In this document: in pieces, positions 11,901 through 26,900 of the stretch
How the letters are laid out: each line of letters starts with the position of its first letter
Numbering within the stretch: position 1 is the first letter of the stretch
NCBI RefSeq assembly: GCF_000004195.4
Contig: NC_030678.2
Coordinates: forward strand, 87,456,904-87,520,903
Length of the DNA stretch: 64,000 bases
Source: Xenopus tropicalis
Taxonomy: Eukaryota; Chordata; Amphibia; Anura; Pipidae
Reading direction: 5' to 3'
Translations under genes and position numbers: made by a program
The notes under the pieces: model-generated
Database searches by the model: none
Seen by the model: the letters and a program-made list of their open reading frames with translations, nothing else
What the model was told of the DNA's origin: nothing

Positions 11901-14900
11901 TCATATTAATATAAAACAATAGGCATGATTGAAGGCATAGAATTCTCTTGGAGGGCCATACTGTGCCTGCAGGCCTCAAAATATACCCTGTTCACAGCTG
12001 TGCTGTGATATTAGATGACCTTTAAAAGCTGGTGTGTCTCCACTTACTCTCCGTGCTCCCATTTTCATGACTCCATACTCCTTAACTTCCAGGTTTCCAA
12101 GATCTATGTCTACTTGTTTGTACCAGTGATTCCCATGCCTTTAGCTCTATGAGTTCATGCCAATGTTGCCCAATGACTCTCTGTGCCCATTATCTTTCAG
12201 CAAAGCAAAAAAGCTTTTTTTGACAACATGTGCTTTGATTCCCAGTGCAGAATCCCTTGTTTCTTTGTGCAACCATCTGGATAATTAACTGTGCAACCTT
12301 GTCTAGAAACTGTCACTGTGCTTGCAGCTCAATACTGCCTGGTGATTACCTATGGGTGGGAGCGACTCATTGACACCTCTCAGTATACCTGAGGATTTCT
12401 GTATCACTCAAGTGGCTGCTGCTTGTTGGTTCCCTTAAACTGATTAAACCGATTTAGTGACGTATACTGAGCACTGGTATTGGTGATTCCCTATTATCCC
12501 TACTATTTATTGATTTGCAGTTTCACTTTGAATTTTCCTTTCCCTGCTGTGAATATTTCTCAGTGACTCCTGCATGTGCTTGGCAGTTCATAGTAAGTGG
12601 CATCTGATAATCCACTGACTCAATGTGGCCATGAGCATTGCTCAGTAACTCCAGGGTGTGCTACTCCATTACTCACTATGTCAGTAGATGATAATCTCAT
12701 TTTATTGAATTAAGGCCAGTATCTCACTTTTGGTGATGCTTTGATTAATTCTCAATAACTCTGGTGCGTGCGTCTTTGTGAATCCCTTGAGCATAGAGCT
12801 GTATAATGTGATCATAAAATAGAGGATTCTCTGAATAGTAGTTTAGCAACATCACGGAGCTAAAGTGTAAAAAATACAGCCACTGAGTGTTCTTGATTTA
12901 CTGACTCATAGTAGATATTGCTGTGCATGCTGCTTTGTAATTCTCCTTTATATGTTGCTGGCTAATTTTATCAAACAAATACCAGTCGCTCCCTGTGCCT
13001 TTTGCTCAGAGAATCCAGTGTTGCTTGCATTCAGCTTACTAATTCTGTTCTACTAGGAGATTTTTCGACTTACATGGGTGTTACTGTGAGTACTCCTGAC
13101 TCTGGTGATTGTTGCTGATCTGTTTAGCAATTCTCTCTTGTTTTATGGTCTAAGTTCTCCTTATTATGTTACATAGTTAGTTACATATTTACATAGTTAC
13201 ATAGGGTTGAAAAAAGACCAGAGTCCATCAAGTTCAACCCATCCAAGTAAACCCAGCACACACAACCCACACCTACCAATCTATACACTCACATAAACTA
13301 TATATACAACCACTAATAGTAACTGTAGATATTAGTATCACAATAGCCTTGGATATTCTGCTTGTTCAAAAACTTATCCAGGTCCCTCTTAAAGGCATTA
13401 ACAGAATATGCCATTACCACATCTCTAGGAAGGGCATTCCACAACCTCACTGCCCTCACCGTGAAAACCCCCCTACACTGCTTCAAATGGAAGCTCCGTT
13501 CCTCTAATCTAAAGGGGTGGCCTCTGGTGCGTTGATTGTTTTTATGGGAAAAAAGAACATCCCCTATCTGCCTATATTCCCCTCTAATGTATTTGTACAG
13601 AGTAATCATGTCCCCTCGCAAGCGCCTCTTTTCCAGATAAAACAATGCCAACCTCGACAGTCTCACCTCATAGTTTAAATCTTCCATCCCCTTTACCAGT
13701 TTAGTTGCACGTCTCTGCACTCTCTCCAGCTCATTAATATCCTTCTTAAGGACTGGAGCCCAAAACTGCACTGCATACTCAAGGTGAGGCCTTACCATGT
13801 TTTCATCCCTTGAGTCAATGCCTTTTTTTTTACAAGACAGCACTTTATTTGCTTTAGTAGCCACAGAATGACACTGCCTGGAATTAGACAACTTGTTATC
13901 TACAAAAACCCCTAGATCCTTCTCATTTAAGGATACCCCCAACAAACTACCAATCAGTAAATAGTTCGCGTTTATATTATTTCTACCAAAGTGCATAACT
14001 TTGCACTTATCAACATTGAACCTCATTTTCCAGTTTGCTGCCCAGTTTTCCAATTTTGTCAAATCACTCTGCAAAGCGGCAGCATCCTGCATGGAACTTA
14101 TAGTTTTGCACAATTTAGTGTCATCAGCAAAAATAGAAACAGTACTGTCTATGCCCACCTTCAGGTCATTAATAAACAAGTTAAAAAGTAAAGGACCAAG
14201 GACTGACCCCTGCGGTACTCCACTAACCACACTGGTCCAATTAGAAAATGTTCCATTTATCACCACTCTTTGTAATCTATCCTTCAGCCAGTTCTCTATC
14301 CAATTACAATTATTATGTTCTAGGCCAATATTCCTCAATTTGATTATTAACCTTCTGTGAGGTACAGTATCAAACGCTTTAGCAAAGTCCAAGTAGATGA
14401 CATTCCAGCATCAAGGTTCCCGCTCAACTCCTCATAAAAGGCGACAAAATTAGTCTGGCAAGATCTGTTACTCATAAAACCATGCTGGCACAAACTCATA
14501 GTATTGTGAACTGCAATGTATTCAAGTACCCTATCCCTTATTACCCCTTCCCCATGTCAGACTAACAGGCCTATAGTTTTCAGGCTGAGAACGGGATCCC
14601 TTTTTAAATAACGGCACCGCATTAGCAATTCGCCAGTCTCTCGGCACCATGCCAGACCTCAGCGAATCCTGAAAAATTATGTGAAGAGGCTTGGCAATCA
14701 CAGTGCTCAGCTCATTTAATACCCTGGGATGAATCCCATCCGGCCCTGGACCTTTGTTTACCTTTACATGTTCAAGTCTCTTTTGAATTTCCTCCCGAGT
14801 GACCCATGCGTCAGTAGCTAAATTACTAGAACTGGGCATATTAAAAGGGAAGCCTTCATTAGCTGGCTCCTCAGATGATCCTCCAGACCGATGATAAATA

Positions 14901-17900
14901 AGAGTTCAAAATTTCTGCTTTTTCCCCGTTGTTGTTTTGGGGTTAACTTTACCCTCATTTTTTTTACATGAGCTCATTCAGTTGGTCTTATGTATGAAGA
15001 TACGTAAACACTACCAGAACTTCCAAAAATATATATATATGAAAATATTTTTTCACACACATGCCTGATTCCTCACACTGAAAGGGAACATGATAGTCTG
15101 CACTTACGGGGACAAGTTCCCCACCCCTAGGGCTCAGAGTGTAATGCAAACCCTCCCTCACCTTGTTCCTTTGTAAAGTAATGGATTCTGGGACTTGATG
15201 TCTCTACTTTCCATAGTGGGTTATGTACAAATTCTCTGGAAAGTAGAGGGACTTCAGTCCCAGACTCCTTAACTTCACAATGGAATAAATTGAGGAAGGG
15301 GCTGCATTCCACTTTAGGACTCATTTACCAGGGTCAGACTGGGGTGTGAGAGACCCACCAGGGATGCTATCCCAGGGGCCCCTACGCTCCCTCAAAGGCC
15401 CCTGACTGCCCACTCACCTGCCCACTCACCCATCACCAACCCCTCCCCCCCTTTGCATACCTAATACTTTGCCGCAATCAGGAGAAGGAGGAGCGATGGC
15501 AACAGGGATCAGCAGTTGGGGATAAGGTCTGGGTCAGTGGGGGTGTCTCTCTGACCCGGTCTGACCCTGGCAAGTGCAGTGGGCAACTTGCCCTTTTCCC
15601 CTCAGTCAGTTGAACAGGTGGTAGCTACAGGGTTCCTCAGCGTCCTGCGTCTGTAGGCGAAACAATAGGATGTGCATGTCACATGCACGCTAAACATTGG
15701 AAATGACGCCAGGCATTCTCTGTGATCAGAGAGAGACAATTATGGGGTTTTTTTAACTGCTAGTATCAGGTATTTATGTGTATAAAAAATAAATTTCTGT
15801 TTATTTCTGGAAGTTCAGATCATGTTTATTCACCTTTCTACATATGCCCATCTAAATAAGCTCATGTAAATATGGGGGGATATAAGTCTAATTTCCTTAG
15901 ACTGTGACTTTTATAGACCACTGTGGCTTCTTGCTTAGATTCCTAATGAAAGAACCATGCTGATCATTCTGACACTCTTCCCGAGGGTTTCATTTAATTC
16001 CCTGTAAATGCTTTGATAACCAATAAGTGCTATGTGAGGCCTGCTCTTTGACTTTCAGCACTACCCTCGGCTGTTTTATTGTTACTTTGTGACTCCTTAC
16101 ACTTAATGCTTTATCACTCTGAGGGGCCTATTTACAAAGCTGAGTAAAAAACAATGTAGCTACTTCAATACCACTATAAAGCTATACAAATATTTTAGGT
16201 GAATGTGTAGCCCAGTGTACAGTGTTGTGTAAAAACGTAAATTTGAATCAAGCACTTGAAAACCAGTGTCTGTTGCACCTGAATTTGTTCCATTGACTTA
16301 ATAGGATTACACTAGCTTGGGGTGTAAAAGAATAGCTTAATTTTAGACAAGTGCAAAAAACAGCAACACAAAAAAAAACTCTTTATAATGGATTATTAAC
16401 CTGGTTGACACATAAGGACTACAACATAGCTCTATGGCTATGCCATTTTTGCTACATTTTTGTGCAGCTTTATGAATATGCTCCTTTGTCAACTGATTGT
16501 ATCTTTGTATGGAAAGGTTAAACTGTTTGCTAAATGCTTTACATTCATAAGACCTCCCCTCTCACCCCAACAGGGAACCTCCAGCCCGCAGTGCGCAGTG
16601 TGGGATTACTCCAAAAGGTTAGTAATCTTAGATACCTTCTCATTGTACCACCAATCAACTTGGATATACACAATGTCATTGTAAATTTAGCAACACAATA
16701 AGCGATTAATCATATCACATGCTGGTTATCATACCCTGTTGCTGAATTGCCAGACCTATCGTTTATATTGTAAGGCAGAATTATTTTCTACTGTAAAAAC
16801 ACCCCAAGTGTTATTCCTGGGTGTAACAAAGCAATGTCAGAGGCCACATTCCTGCATCTGATTTCTTTTTTTTAATAAAGAATCATGTCTTTAGTCAGGC
16901 CCATTAAAAAAAAGAAAATTAGCTTTCATCCATAACCTTGGAAATCAGAGCTAATTTTGGAAGCAGCTTTAAGTAAGCATTTTCTGTTACCAGCCCATAA
17001 TCAAGGCCTTAAAGTGTTGCATAGAAACAGTGCTAGTTTTAAGGCGATTACAATAAACCTTTTTATGCCAACGGATGTTATATAAGCTAATTAAGATCAA
17101 AACCAGCCAATATGATTATGGTAATTATTATTCCTTTATTCCTTCACGCATAAAAACCGGTAGCTTCTGTAGCTAGGTGCTGAAACTGTAATGCAAAAGA
17201 GTCTGAGCAGAATATATATAGAGGCAAACCCAGGTCCTGCCTCTCGCCTTGAGCACCTGATTAAACCGTGCACATATCCTGCATGTGTGTTTGACAATCT
17301 GCGTGGGAGTGCTTATATACGCACATGGATAATTTTATATCAGTATGTGACTAGCTGTGCGTGGGCATAAGGAGATGTATCATAGTCTTCTGTACACATA
17401 TTAGTATGTGGTTACATACAGAATATAAGCTCTCCGCAGCTTTGGTCTCTTAACACTTAATCTTAAATGTATTTGTATTTATTTCAAATCTATTGCTGTA
17501 TTGTTCCATCTATTCTATAAGATATTGTTTTAACATCGCTATGAAAACAAGTTATTAGCAAAAAGCATGCTGGGAATTGTAGTTTAAGCCACTTCCATTC
17601 CAACTGTTGACGGGGATCATTCATCACAGGGAGCGTTTGATCAGTGCATGTTCTCTGCTTCCTGGATTTATTAATAATTCATTATTCGCAAGCACATACT
17701 ATTTAAAAAAGAGTGTTTCAGCTATAAATTTATGATTATTAAGCGTATAAGACACAATACCACATCAAGGCAAACCCAATATAGTAGTTCAAACTATTTA
17801 CCTGTGGGCCATATTTTTCATAGGTTGGCACCTCCCTGCTTGACTGCATTTCTTAGGAAAGGTCTCCTGAGGAAAGCATTCTTACAAACGGATGCTCCCC

Positions 17901-20900
17901 TGCCTTTGCTCAACATGAGCACAATACATTTTACTTGTGCTGTCTATTCATTAAAAATATACATACTGTATTTTCCTAGTTCTATATTAAAGCATACTGT
18001 TTTGTTCTTCTCTGAACCCACCCCCCCCCCAGTAATCCATTTGTTCAAATGCTAATAAGGAGCTCAGTATAAACAAACGTTTCTGTTACTTAACCTCTTC
18101 CAGTCTTTAAGATAAAGAGTGGCTAATTATACAGGGGCTAATCTGTGTACTCTATGTATATATAACTTTATTTAGAAAGCGCTTTTTTATATGCAATGCT
18201 GTACAGTAGAACAACAATTAATACAACAAACATGGGGTTATTACAATAATAGATCTGTGGGCTGGTAATATATTTTACTCACTTCTCTTCCTCTAACAAT
18301 GATTCGGAATAACCAGGAAGTGGCTAACACATGTTGAAGTGGTTAATTCTAGGAAACTAGAAAAAGTAAAAGTTTGGTTCTTTTGCTTCAGCTCTCAAGG
18401 CAGCACCACTTAATGAAAGAGTATATTCAAACTTTCAAGCATACTCCCTCTTCTTTGATTGCATTTCTTTCTTATTTGTTTATGTAATCATCATTGCAGT
18501 CGTTAAACCTTTACCTGCCACCAACCTAGAATATACATCTCTGAAATTAATGTTAGAGAGTGCTAGACAACATATTCATTCATTTACCAGGGTGCAAATT
18601 GCAAAAAACGGTTGCAAACCTCCATTCACATTTGCACCCTATGCTCCTGAGTGGCCACAGGTCTTTGCACTTCAAAATGGAGCAATGTAGCTTAAAAATA
18701 GACTGATAAGTCTAGGGTCATGGTAACCTACCTATAGATTCCGTGTCTCAGAGTTCTATTATATTCTGTGGATCCTGGTTGTGACCAACATGGCTGGCAG
18801 TTAAATATTTTCTAGATCTGGCCCAGTGGGAGACACGGAAAAGCACAGATTGGCCTAGGTCTTTGTGGGTCTCTTTGGTCCAAGCTCGCCCGACTCATAC
18901 CCGTGCCTCTGCTCCTTTTTCACTCTGATGGCAGATAGGGTGGGTTAGCTGCAGGTGCACAGGCACAGGCACTGGCAGACACACTGGTGGTTGGCCCAGG
19001 TATCCAGTCCGAAGCCAGTCCTTGGGTGCTTTTCATAAGAGTATATTTATGCTGCATGACAGAGCATTCACATAGATTGAATTAGAAATTTATAACTAAA
19101 GGACATTTTTAAATTATTACTGTTCCTCATAAGTAATCTGCAAACCGGCACAGTGAATTAACTGTATAGTGTGTGTCTGTGTTCTTAAATCTTTCTGACC
19201 CTCTGTCCCTCCCATTCCTATAATAACATTTATCTCTGTGCTCTAGTTGCCAGAGTAACTCGCATATGACTGGTCCAATTTCTAGTGATGTATATTCAGC
19301 TCGTGCTTTCTCTCTTCCTCCTCCTCCTTCTCAGTGCAGCTGCTGCTGTGAGCATCCTGGTGATAGGCGCTGTGTGAAATTGTACAAATAAGGAAACGAC
19401 AATCCTTAAACTGGGCCAAAAATCCGAATAGAAGCCATAAAGAAATGCTTGAAATGCTGAATGCAAGTAAAATTGCCACTGTGGTAGTATTACTTGCAGC
19501 GATATCCAAGGCTGATTGTTCTATCATCCCAATTGGCTTTCATGATGCCTCTGTATGAGGGAATAAATACCAAAAGAGACGTGGCAATGCTAAATTAAAG
19601 CACAATGAAACCCTTAAGCATTAAACCATTAATTTGTTAACCATAGCATCCTGTTCCAGCATACCTCTCTTACTTCAACCCTTCACACATTTTTGGGTCA
19701 AGGTTCTTCCCATGCTTGATTGTACTTCATATCCTTATGTATCCCCTCCATTTATTCATGTTGTATGACTTTTTTGTTCATCCCTTAGCATGTTTTGCCT
19801 GTTCATTTCTACTGACACCTTCTCCTTTGTTTTACCAACCTTTCTAATTTCCTTCTACACCCCCTCTCTGCCTTTCCCACTGTACCCTCCCTCATCTTGC
19901 TCACTATTGTTTCTCCCCCTCGTTTTGTCATTCTCCATCTCCCCCACGCTGATCTTCCCTCTGCCTCACTTCTCTCCGTGGGTTTCTCCCACACATGCAA
20001 AGAGACACACACAAGCACTAGATTCACCAGCACGGAGCTGCAGGCTGTGAATTTGCACCGTCTTGCTGGGTAGCTTAGCATATGAGTTCTGCTTAGGGAG
20101 TTTGTGAGGTTTCTTCCTGGCTGCTGACTACAGTGCTTCTCTGCTTTTTTTGTCCTACAGCGATGCATCCACTGGGAACTGGGACACAGAGAGCTGTCAA
20201 ACTTTACCAACGCAGCCATCCCACACCAAATGCCTTTGCGATCAGCTATCCACCTTTGCTATTTTGGCTCAACTGCCCAAGGAGATGGTGAGTAGAAAAA
20301 CGTGTGTATAACCAGCAAAAGCCCAAACTCCAAAGTGAAGGTGACTTTGCAAGAACTGGAAGTGTTTCAGTTAATGTATGTTCACGGTCATATTGCTGAG
20401 GATACTGCAGAGTTGACATTGCAAAGCTGGTGAGAACAGAGACTGAGGGAAATACAGTAAGTAGCAAAAGTGAATTTGCCTTTTTATTCATCTTGGGGAT
20501 TACCTGAGCCTATGTACAAATTATATGTATTTTGTATTTTAAATAGGCAAATATAGTCATATGATACTAGCATGTCAACAAATGATTTTCCAGTTGAGAT
20601 ACTTCCTTTTGTCTGCAACAGAATTTTAGGATAAGTCTTGGACTGGAAGCTGGCACATGATGGTGTAATTCTGATCAGGTTAACTGAGCCTCTGGTTGGA
20701 TTTCACTTTCAATCCTCTGTGCATGTAGGGCATGCTGATGTGTGCTGCCTACGGGACTGCTTATGTGCTAATAGCTGTGTTCTGTCTGCCTGGAATAAGG
20801 AAAAAACATCCCCTGAAACCAAAAATCATGTTCTGCAGGAGTTGTAAATCCACTAAAGTAGAGTTGTCTGGTCTGTGGCCCACAAGCTATTGCAAACTCC

Positions 20901-23900
20901 CATGATGCTCAGTCAGTTGAGGGTACTGGGAGATGCTCTACATTTTTCAGTAGCTAGAGGAAGATCAGCATGAAATGAAATGTGCACTAAAAACAACTTT
21001 CATTTAACATTGAAATGGATTAACAGTATTTATTACAGGGCCCCAGTGTAAATCTTAGTGACCTGTATGCCATAATGAGTATTGTAATACCTGTTGTTCC
21101 CAATTTGGTTCATCCCCTTCATATCACCTCTTGTTTTAGACCTTTCTTGTTATACTTTTACCTACCTGATTGTCACTATGATTAGAAAGGTATCATTCTT
21201 GGCACAGGATCCTCGGTATCCATAAAAATGTTCAATAAAAGTAAAATTGCAGATTTGGTCTGCTTTTTTTCTTGCTTCTCTTACATATAATGGTATACTG
21301 GATTAGGTAGGTTAGATTTGTGGGATACAGGATATGGAAAGTTCCAAATGATTCTGATTTTTTCTGTGTCACACAAGTGGTATTTTCAGTGGATTTAGTA
21401 GTTTAGATCAATATGTAATAACCAGCTTTCCGTAGCGTAGGAAGTTGGGCATTGGAGAGAGAAGGAGGGTTGGCAGCATGTGTCACACTGTGGGCAGAAC
21501 TGCACTTATTCAGTATGTCAGTACATTGACATTTAGTGCACAAATTGCTGTGTAATGTGCAGTGGGCCCTTAAGCATTCCACATAACAGACGCATTAGCT
21601 GTGAGGGGGATGCTGGCTAGTAATCATGTGTGCCTCAGTGACGTGTTTACAAAGCACCGAGCAATGTTCTGTGAAACCAGCATGTGTATGGGACACCATG
21701 CTGATCTGTCACTTTGCCATGGCAACACTTCTATATGACACCTAGCAATGAGAGTGTTTTGTAAGGCAATTCTAAAACCCATGCGAGTAACTGGATTCTT
21801 GTCTTGGTGTGCTCTTCTGCTCATAACAGCCACCCTTGGTTTTGGGTCTGGCCATCAGTTACTCGTTTGCTGCCAGGTCTTACCACCCAAGAATCCAAGG
21901 ACTTCCACTTAAATTTGGTATACAGACAGATATTGATATACAGGTATTAGAAGACTTCAGGTAATAATTCTATTAATTTAAGTGGAGCAGGAAATTTAGG
22001 ATTTGTGAGTATTTTACTTTCTGCAGGTGATGGACATGTCACTTTGGGTGACCAGGTGAGGGGCGGTTTAATCAGGGTGACTCCCAAAAAATATGTGTAA
22101 GTTGACATGTCTGTCCTATGGAGTAGGTGCATGCTGTATGAACTGGAAAGCAATTTCCTAAGGATGCATGCTTCCCACAGACATCTCAAGTTAAGGAGTT
22201 ACTGATATAACCAACCCATTGCCAAGGAGAAGAAGTGATGACAGCCTTAATAAATGTCTCCAAACTCAAACAAGTGGACTTTAGCCTGCAATACATGCAG
22301 AGACTCTGGGAAAGTCTGCTGAATCATTTCTCTGTTGATAGTATAGTGGCCCCAATCCGCCTAGGCTCAAACTACTGTACAATAAAGTCTTCAAGTTTGT
22401 TGGATTGCAAAAATAAATTTCCTTGGTTCTGGAGCTTGAATGGCTGACACTGCAGGCACTAGTTGCATGGCATCCAGGCGAGTGATTAGGTGTTGCAAGC
22501 ACTGGATGATCCGGTTATGTTTGTCGTCTTGCACATTAAAACACTGTAGAAGATCAGAAAACAGAGGTAATGAAGCTCCTTCAACATGGCCTTTTGTAAT
22601 GTCATACAAGGAAAACCCAAACCCCAGGACAGTAACAAGATTTCTGTCTAGGTATTCTCTTCTGCCTATGACAGCCATCTTTGGCTTTGTGCCTGCTTGG
22701 GCTACTTGGGTACCACCAGGTCTTACCACATGAAAATTCAATGCAGTGTGAAACCCCCCACTGGGAAATGTGAGGGATTCAGGATCAGAACACCCAGGAA
22801 CACGGTACCTTGACCTACAACTGCCAGTGAGCTCTGAACTAGGGATTATATAGAGAAGCTGGTGGGAAACTCTGAGCACCCATAGCCAGTTTAGTAACAA
22901 TTGAAGCAGTCTATGCCTACCTGAAAATGTCAGGACTACCTTGTGCTAAACCAGGAACCTGATTGTCTGTCTGTATAAAGTAGAGGAGTTGCAGAATATG
23001 TTGAAAGCTGAGGCCCCTGGTTTAAATCCAGGCAAGATGTTACAGATAGGACATTTTTCTGTGACATAATTCACACATATCGGCCTCATTTGTCATTGAC
23101 TGTTTGCAGTAATTTGGCACCTGTCACACTATTAACTTTTCTGATGATGGCTGTGGGTAAAGCTGGATTCTTCCTTGACAACTCCATACTAATCTGTCAG
23201 ATTTCTGTATAACACCTCATATTGACCTGACACCCTGCTGTATAACACCTCATACTAAAATGGCTCTTGCTTCTCTAGCAGTTTACATTGATTTCTCTCT
23301 CATGTTCTACAACATCCAACATTTTTTGCTAATGCTCAGTACTTACCTTACACAAATCAACCACATTATGATTTAACACATAGAGTGACGTTTGCAACGT
23401 CAATGTACAATTAATTGATTTACACTTTATGACTGAGGCATGCTTGTTAATTAGCACATACACCTTTCACAAACAATTAGACTTTTACTCAAATCACTGT
23501 TGCCATGTAGGACTATCTCACATATTTTTAATCCTGTTTCAAGGCTCTGTAAACCTGTCTTGGAAAGAAGTCCCTTTCCAGCTAGTGATGACAGAACATG
23601 GCTCTTACAAGATGGGCCTATTGCAAGCAAAACAAAAGAGACTTTATTGTCAAACGCACTACAGGGTTGATACTCACAAATACTTACAATGAAGTAGTAT
23701 TATATGTGATCAGACACAGTCATAAATAAAGCGTTCTGTGACACGCTGTGGAGATGCTTGGAAAGTTTATATACACCTTTTTAAGGCTACCGACTAGTTG
23801 TCCATATCCCCTGCAGTGGAAACTGTTTAGGTGATACATTAAAGACTAAAATCCCTTCACACTTCGGTCCTTTGACTTTAGGCCAGTTATGCCTAAGGGA

Positions 23901-26900
23901 GAACTACCTCCAGCTATCAATCCATAGGTGGAGCAAAAACCTGCTTTTTTTGCTTGCCTTGCCAATCTTGTCAATCAATCAACGTTACTAGACCATACCC
24001 ATGACAAAATTAGTCCTGTAATCTGACAAACCTTATTCACATGGTTCCTGTTACCCAAATTTCAAGTATTGTCCCTCTAGGGTAGAACCCTTTACTGGGC
24101 CTTGTTGACACATCTTTACTGGGCCTTGTTTAGGCTCCCTAGACACATCCACCTAAATCAAGGATGGAGGGCCAAAGAACAAATGGTACCCCCTTTCTAA
24201 TCACTATATTAAAGTGTAACAGAAAGTGGTCACTACATGTAGGGGCCAATAACAAAGATATGCAATTAATGTAACTTAGATACATAGGGTTCTGCCTAGT
24301 AACTAGGGGAAAAGCAGGGGATTTACATCCATAGGGACTGTTAACCCTATGGGCCCCTACATCTTATTCATATGGTAGGCTATAGACTGAAATCCAAAAA
24401 ACTTAGTTGAAAAGTGTGTTTTAAGTGTGTGATAAAGCTTAGTTTATAATAGCAAATTTTCAGCTTGATGCGACCCACTGAATTAGGGTTCCCTCTTGGG
24501 ACCTCATTTGAAGCCGACTTTTATCAGTTTAACTTTATCAGTATCAATCAGTGCCAATTTGTTAAGTATTCATTTTAGATATAGAAGGGCACCATAAGGA
24601 CAAACCTGCAACTCTGCAATTAGAGAAGGTCAGAAATCCCACAATATCTCTTTGCCAAAACATGTCCTGTATTTAGAACACTGGCATAATAGGATAATAA
24701 ATTATCATATGTTTCTCAACTATAAAACAGGCATGTGGTACAAAATGAAAAAGAAAAAAACGTCCTTCTCTTATTACAGAAATGAATAGGTGCCTAATAT
24801 GTGGTATGTACAATATTCTCATATACCTAAGAAAAGTAGGGCCAGATCAGAATTGGCACTTAACCTTTTCTCATCTCTAACCTTTTCTGTTAGGGGAACT
24901 CAATGGTAGATATAGTTACATAGTTAGTTACATAGTTACATAGGGTTGAAAAAAGACCTGTGTCCATCAAGTTCAACCCATCCAAGTAAACCCAGCACAC
25001 CTAACCCACACCTACCAATCTATACACTCACATACATAAACTATAATATATATATAGCAAGTAATATAAATATAATTTACGTTGTGTGTCACAAAATTGT
25101 CCTGTTGTTGGGGCTATATCAGTTTGATGAAAAATACATAAGTAATTGCTTCCCTTCTTTTAGCTCCCTCTCTTCTGTACCTCTCTTCTGTATTTCTCTC
25201 TTCTAAGCTCTCCTTTTTACATTTTCTATTTCTATGCCCTAGAGTACTGAATATTTTATTTTTTTTCCTCTGGGCTCCTTCTCTGCCCCTCCATATTTCT
25301 CTATATTACCCTTTTTTGTTCATCACTTTTCTCTACCCTTTTCAGTTCTGCTTTCACATTTTCTTCATCTCTTCCATGTCCTGCCTTACTTTTTCTCTTT
25401 GTGGAACTTATTTCAGTTTCATTCTGATGATATTTCTCTACATCACTTTTTGATGCCCCATTTCCTCTATTGCTCTGTCCCTTCTTTTATAATGATTCCC
25501 TTTTTTCCTATTACAGAAATCCCCTACACTGGTAGGATCTGAGAACCTGTACGACCTTGTTTAACAATGACAAATCTGTTTGTTTGCTGGAAGTCCATGA
25601 GTGCTGGTGGTTTTGCTATTTTATACTATCTACTGGCAGAGTTTAAGACCAGTAGTCACATTGCTTAAGATTAACGATCTTAAAGAGTCATGAACTCTGC
25701 AGGTAGATATAATATTAAAAGTAGCACCTATAGACTCTGGGCAAATATGAATTAGGGTTTTGAGCATGTAGGTTTAATCAGTGCCTCCCAAAGTAAGTGC
25801 AGTATAAGAGCACTGTACTGATTGCACTAAAACATGGGCCCATATTATGGGACTCGGGGCACCTTTCCAAATGCCCATAACTAAATGGGTCACTGAGGCC
25901 CAAAAAGTGAGTAGGTCCACCAGGATAGTTCCTGGTATCCTTGCTGCCAGTTTAACTCTGTGCTTATGAACCAATCAAGGAAAAGTTTTTCCATAGGTCC
26001 TAACCATAGGATATCACATGGATATAGGCAACTCTGTGCTTCTGTGCATTGTAAAGGGAACTTTATATGTAACTTAAGAGCATCCTTCTCAGTGACCTGA
26101 TCCACTGACATGGGAACCATCCCAGTCATTTTGTTGTTTTCTGTGTGATACATATCAGTGAATTGGCACTTTCCTGTTTGATATCTCTCAATGTCTTCAT
26201 AATTTGCTCATACTTTTACCAGGTGATGGATGTCCCCGGATCCCCTTCAGTTCCTCTGATGATCGGCTGTGCCGTATCCTGCATGGCATTGCTCATCCTT
26301 CTTGCTGTGTATGCTGCATTTTGGAGGTAAGTTTTAGTTTTATAAAAGGATAGTATGTATTGTACATGCTCTCAATTACATGAAGACTAAGTGGACATTT
26401 TAACAACACATCTGCCCTATAGACCTAGACTTTAGCAACTGACATGCTATACTGTTATAGCAGGCTGTAAGTGGTGCTTTTGGTGTCTGACAGTTGTACG
26501 ATCTGTGTACTGTATCACACAATAATTGGGCAATTTGTGACATTCAATATTGGCGATATTAGAAGGTCCTAATTACCAGTGGAATAAAAAGTTAATGTAC
26601 ATAAACATATTTTTAAGGCTCAACCTCCCTTCTGAAAAACTGTTCTATCAGTTATGCACAAATATACTGAAGTTGCACATCAATCATGATTCCCACTGGG
26701 CCCTCTATGCTTCTAAACCCCTAGCAACTGATTAGTGTGCTGTCTTTGATGTTACTCCCTTGTGTATCAAAACTTTCTGTCTGTACCTTCCCCTAGGTTT
26801 ATTCGATCTGAGCGCTCCATCATCCTCCTTAATTTCTGCCTGTCCATTCTGGCTTCCAATATCCTTATTCTTGTGGGGCAGTCCCAAGCTCTCAGCAAGG

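Noticed and set aside
19809..20219. 136-codon minus-strand frame overlapping exon G
   Set aside because: It is the antisense of a pyrimidine tract plus the GPS exon; the plus-strand exon is clearly the coding one.
22391..22900. 169-codon frame as an antisense host gene
   Set aside because: A related copy at 21624-21833 points to a repeat-derived sequence rather than a host gene.
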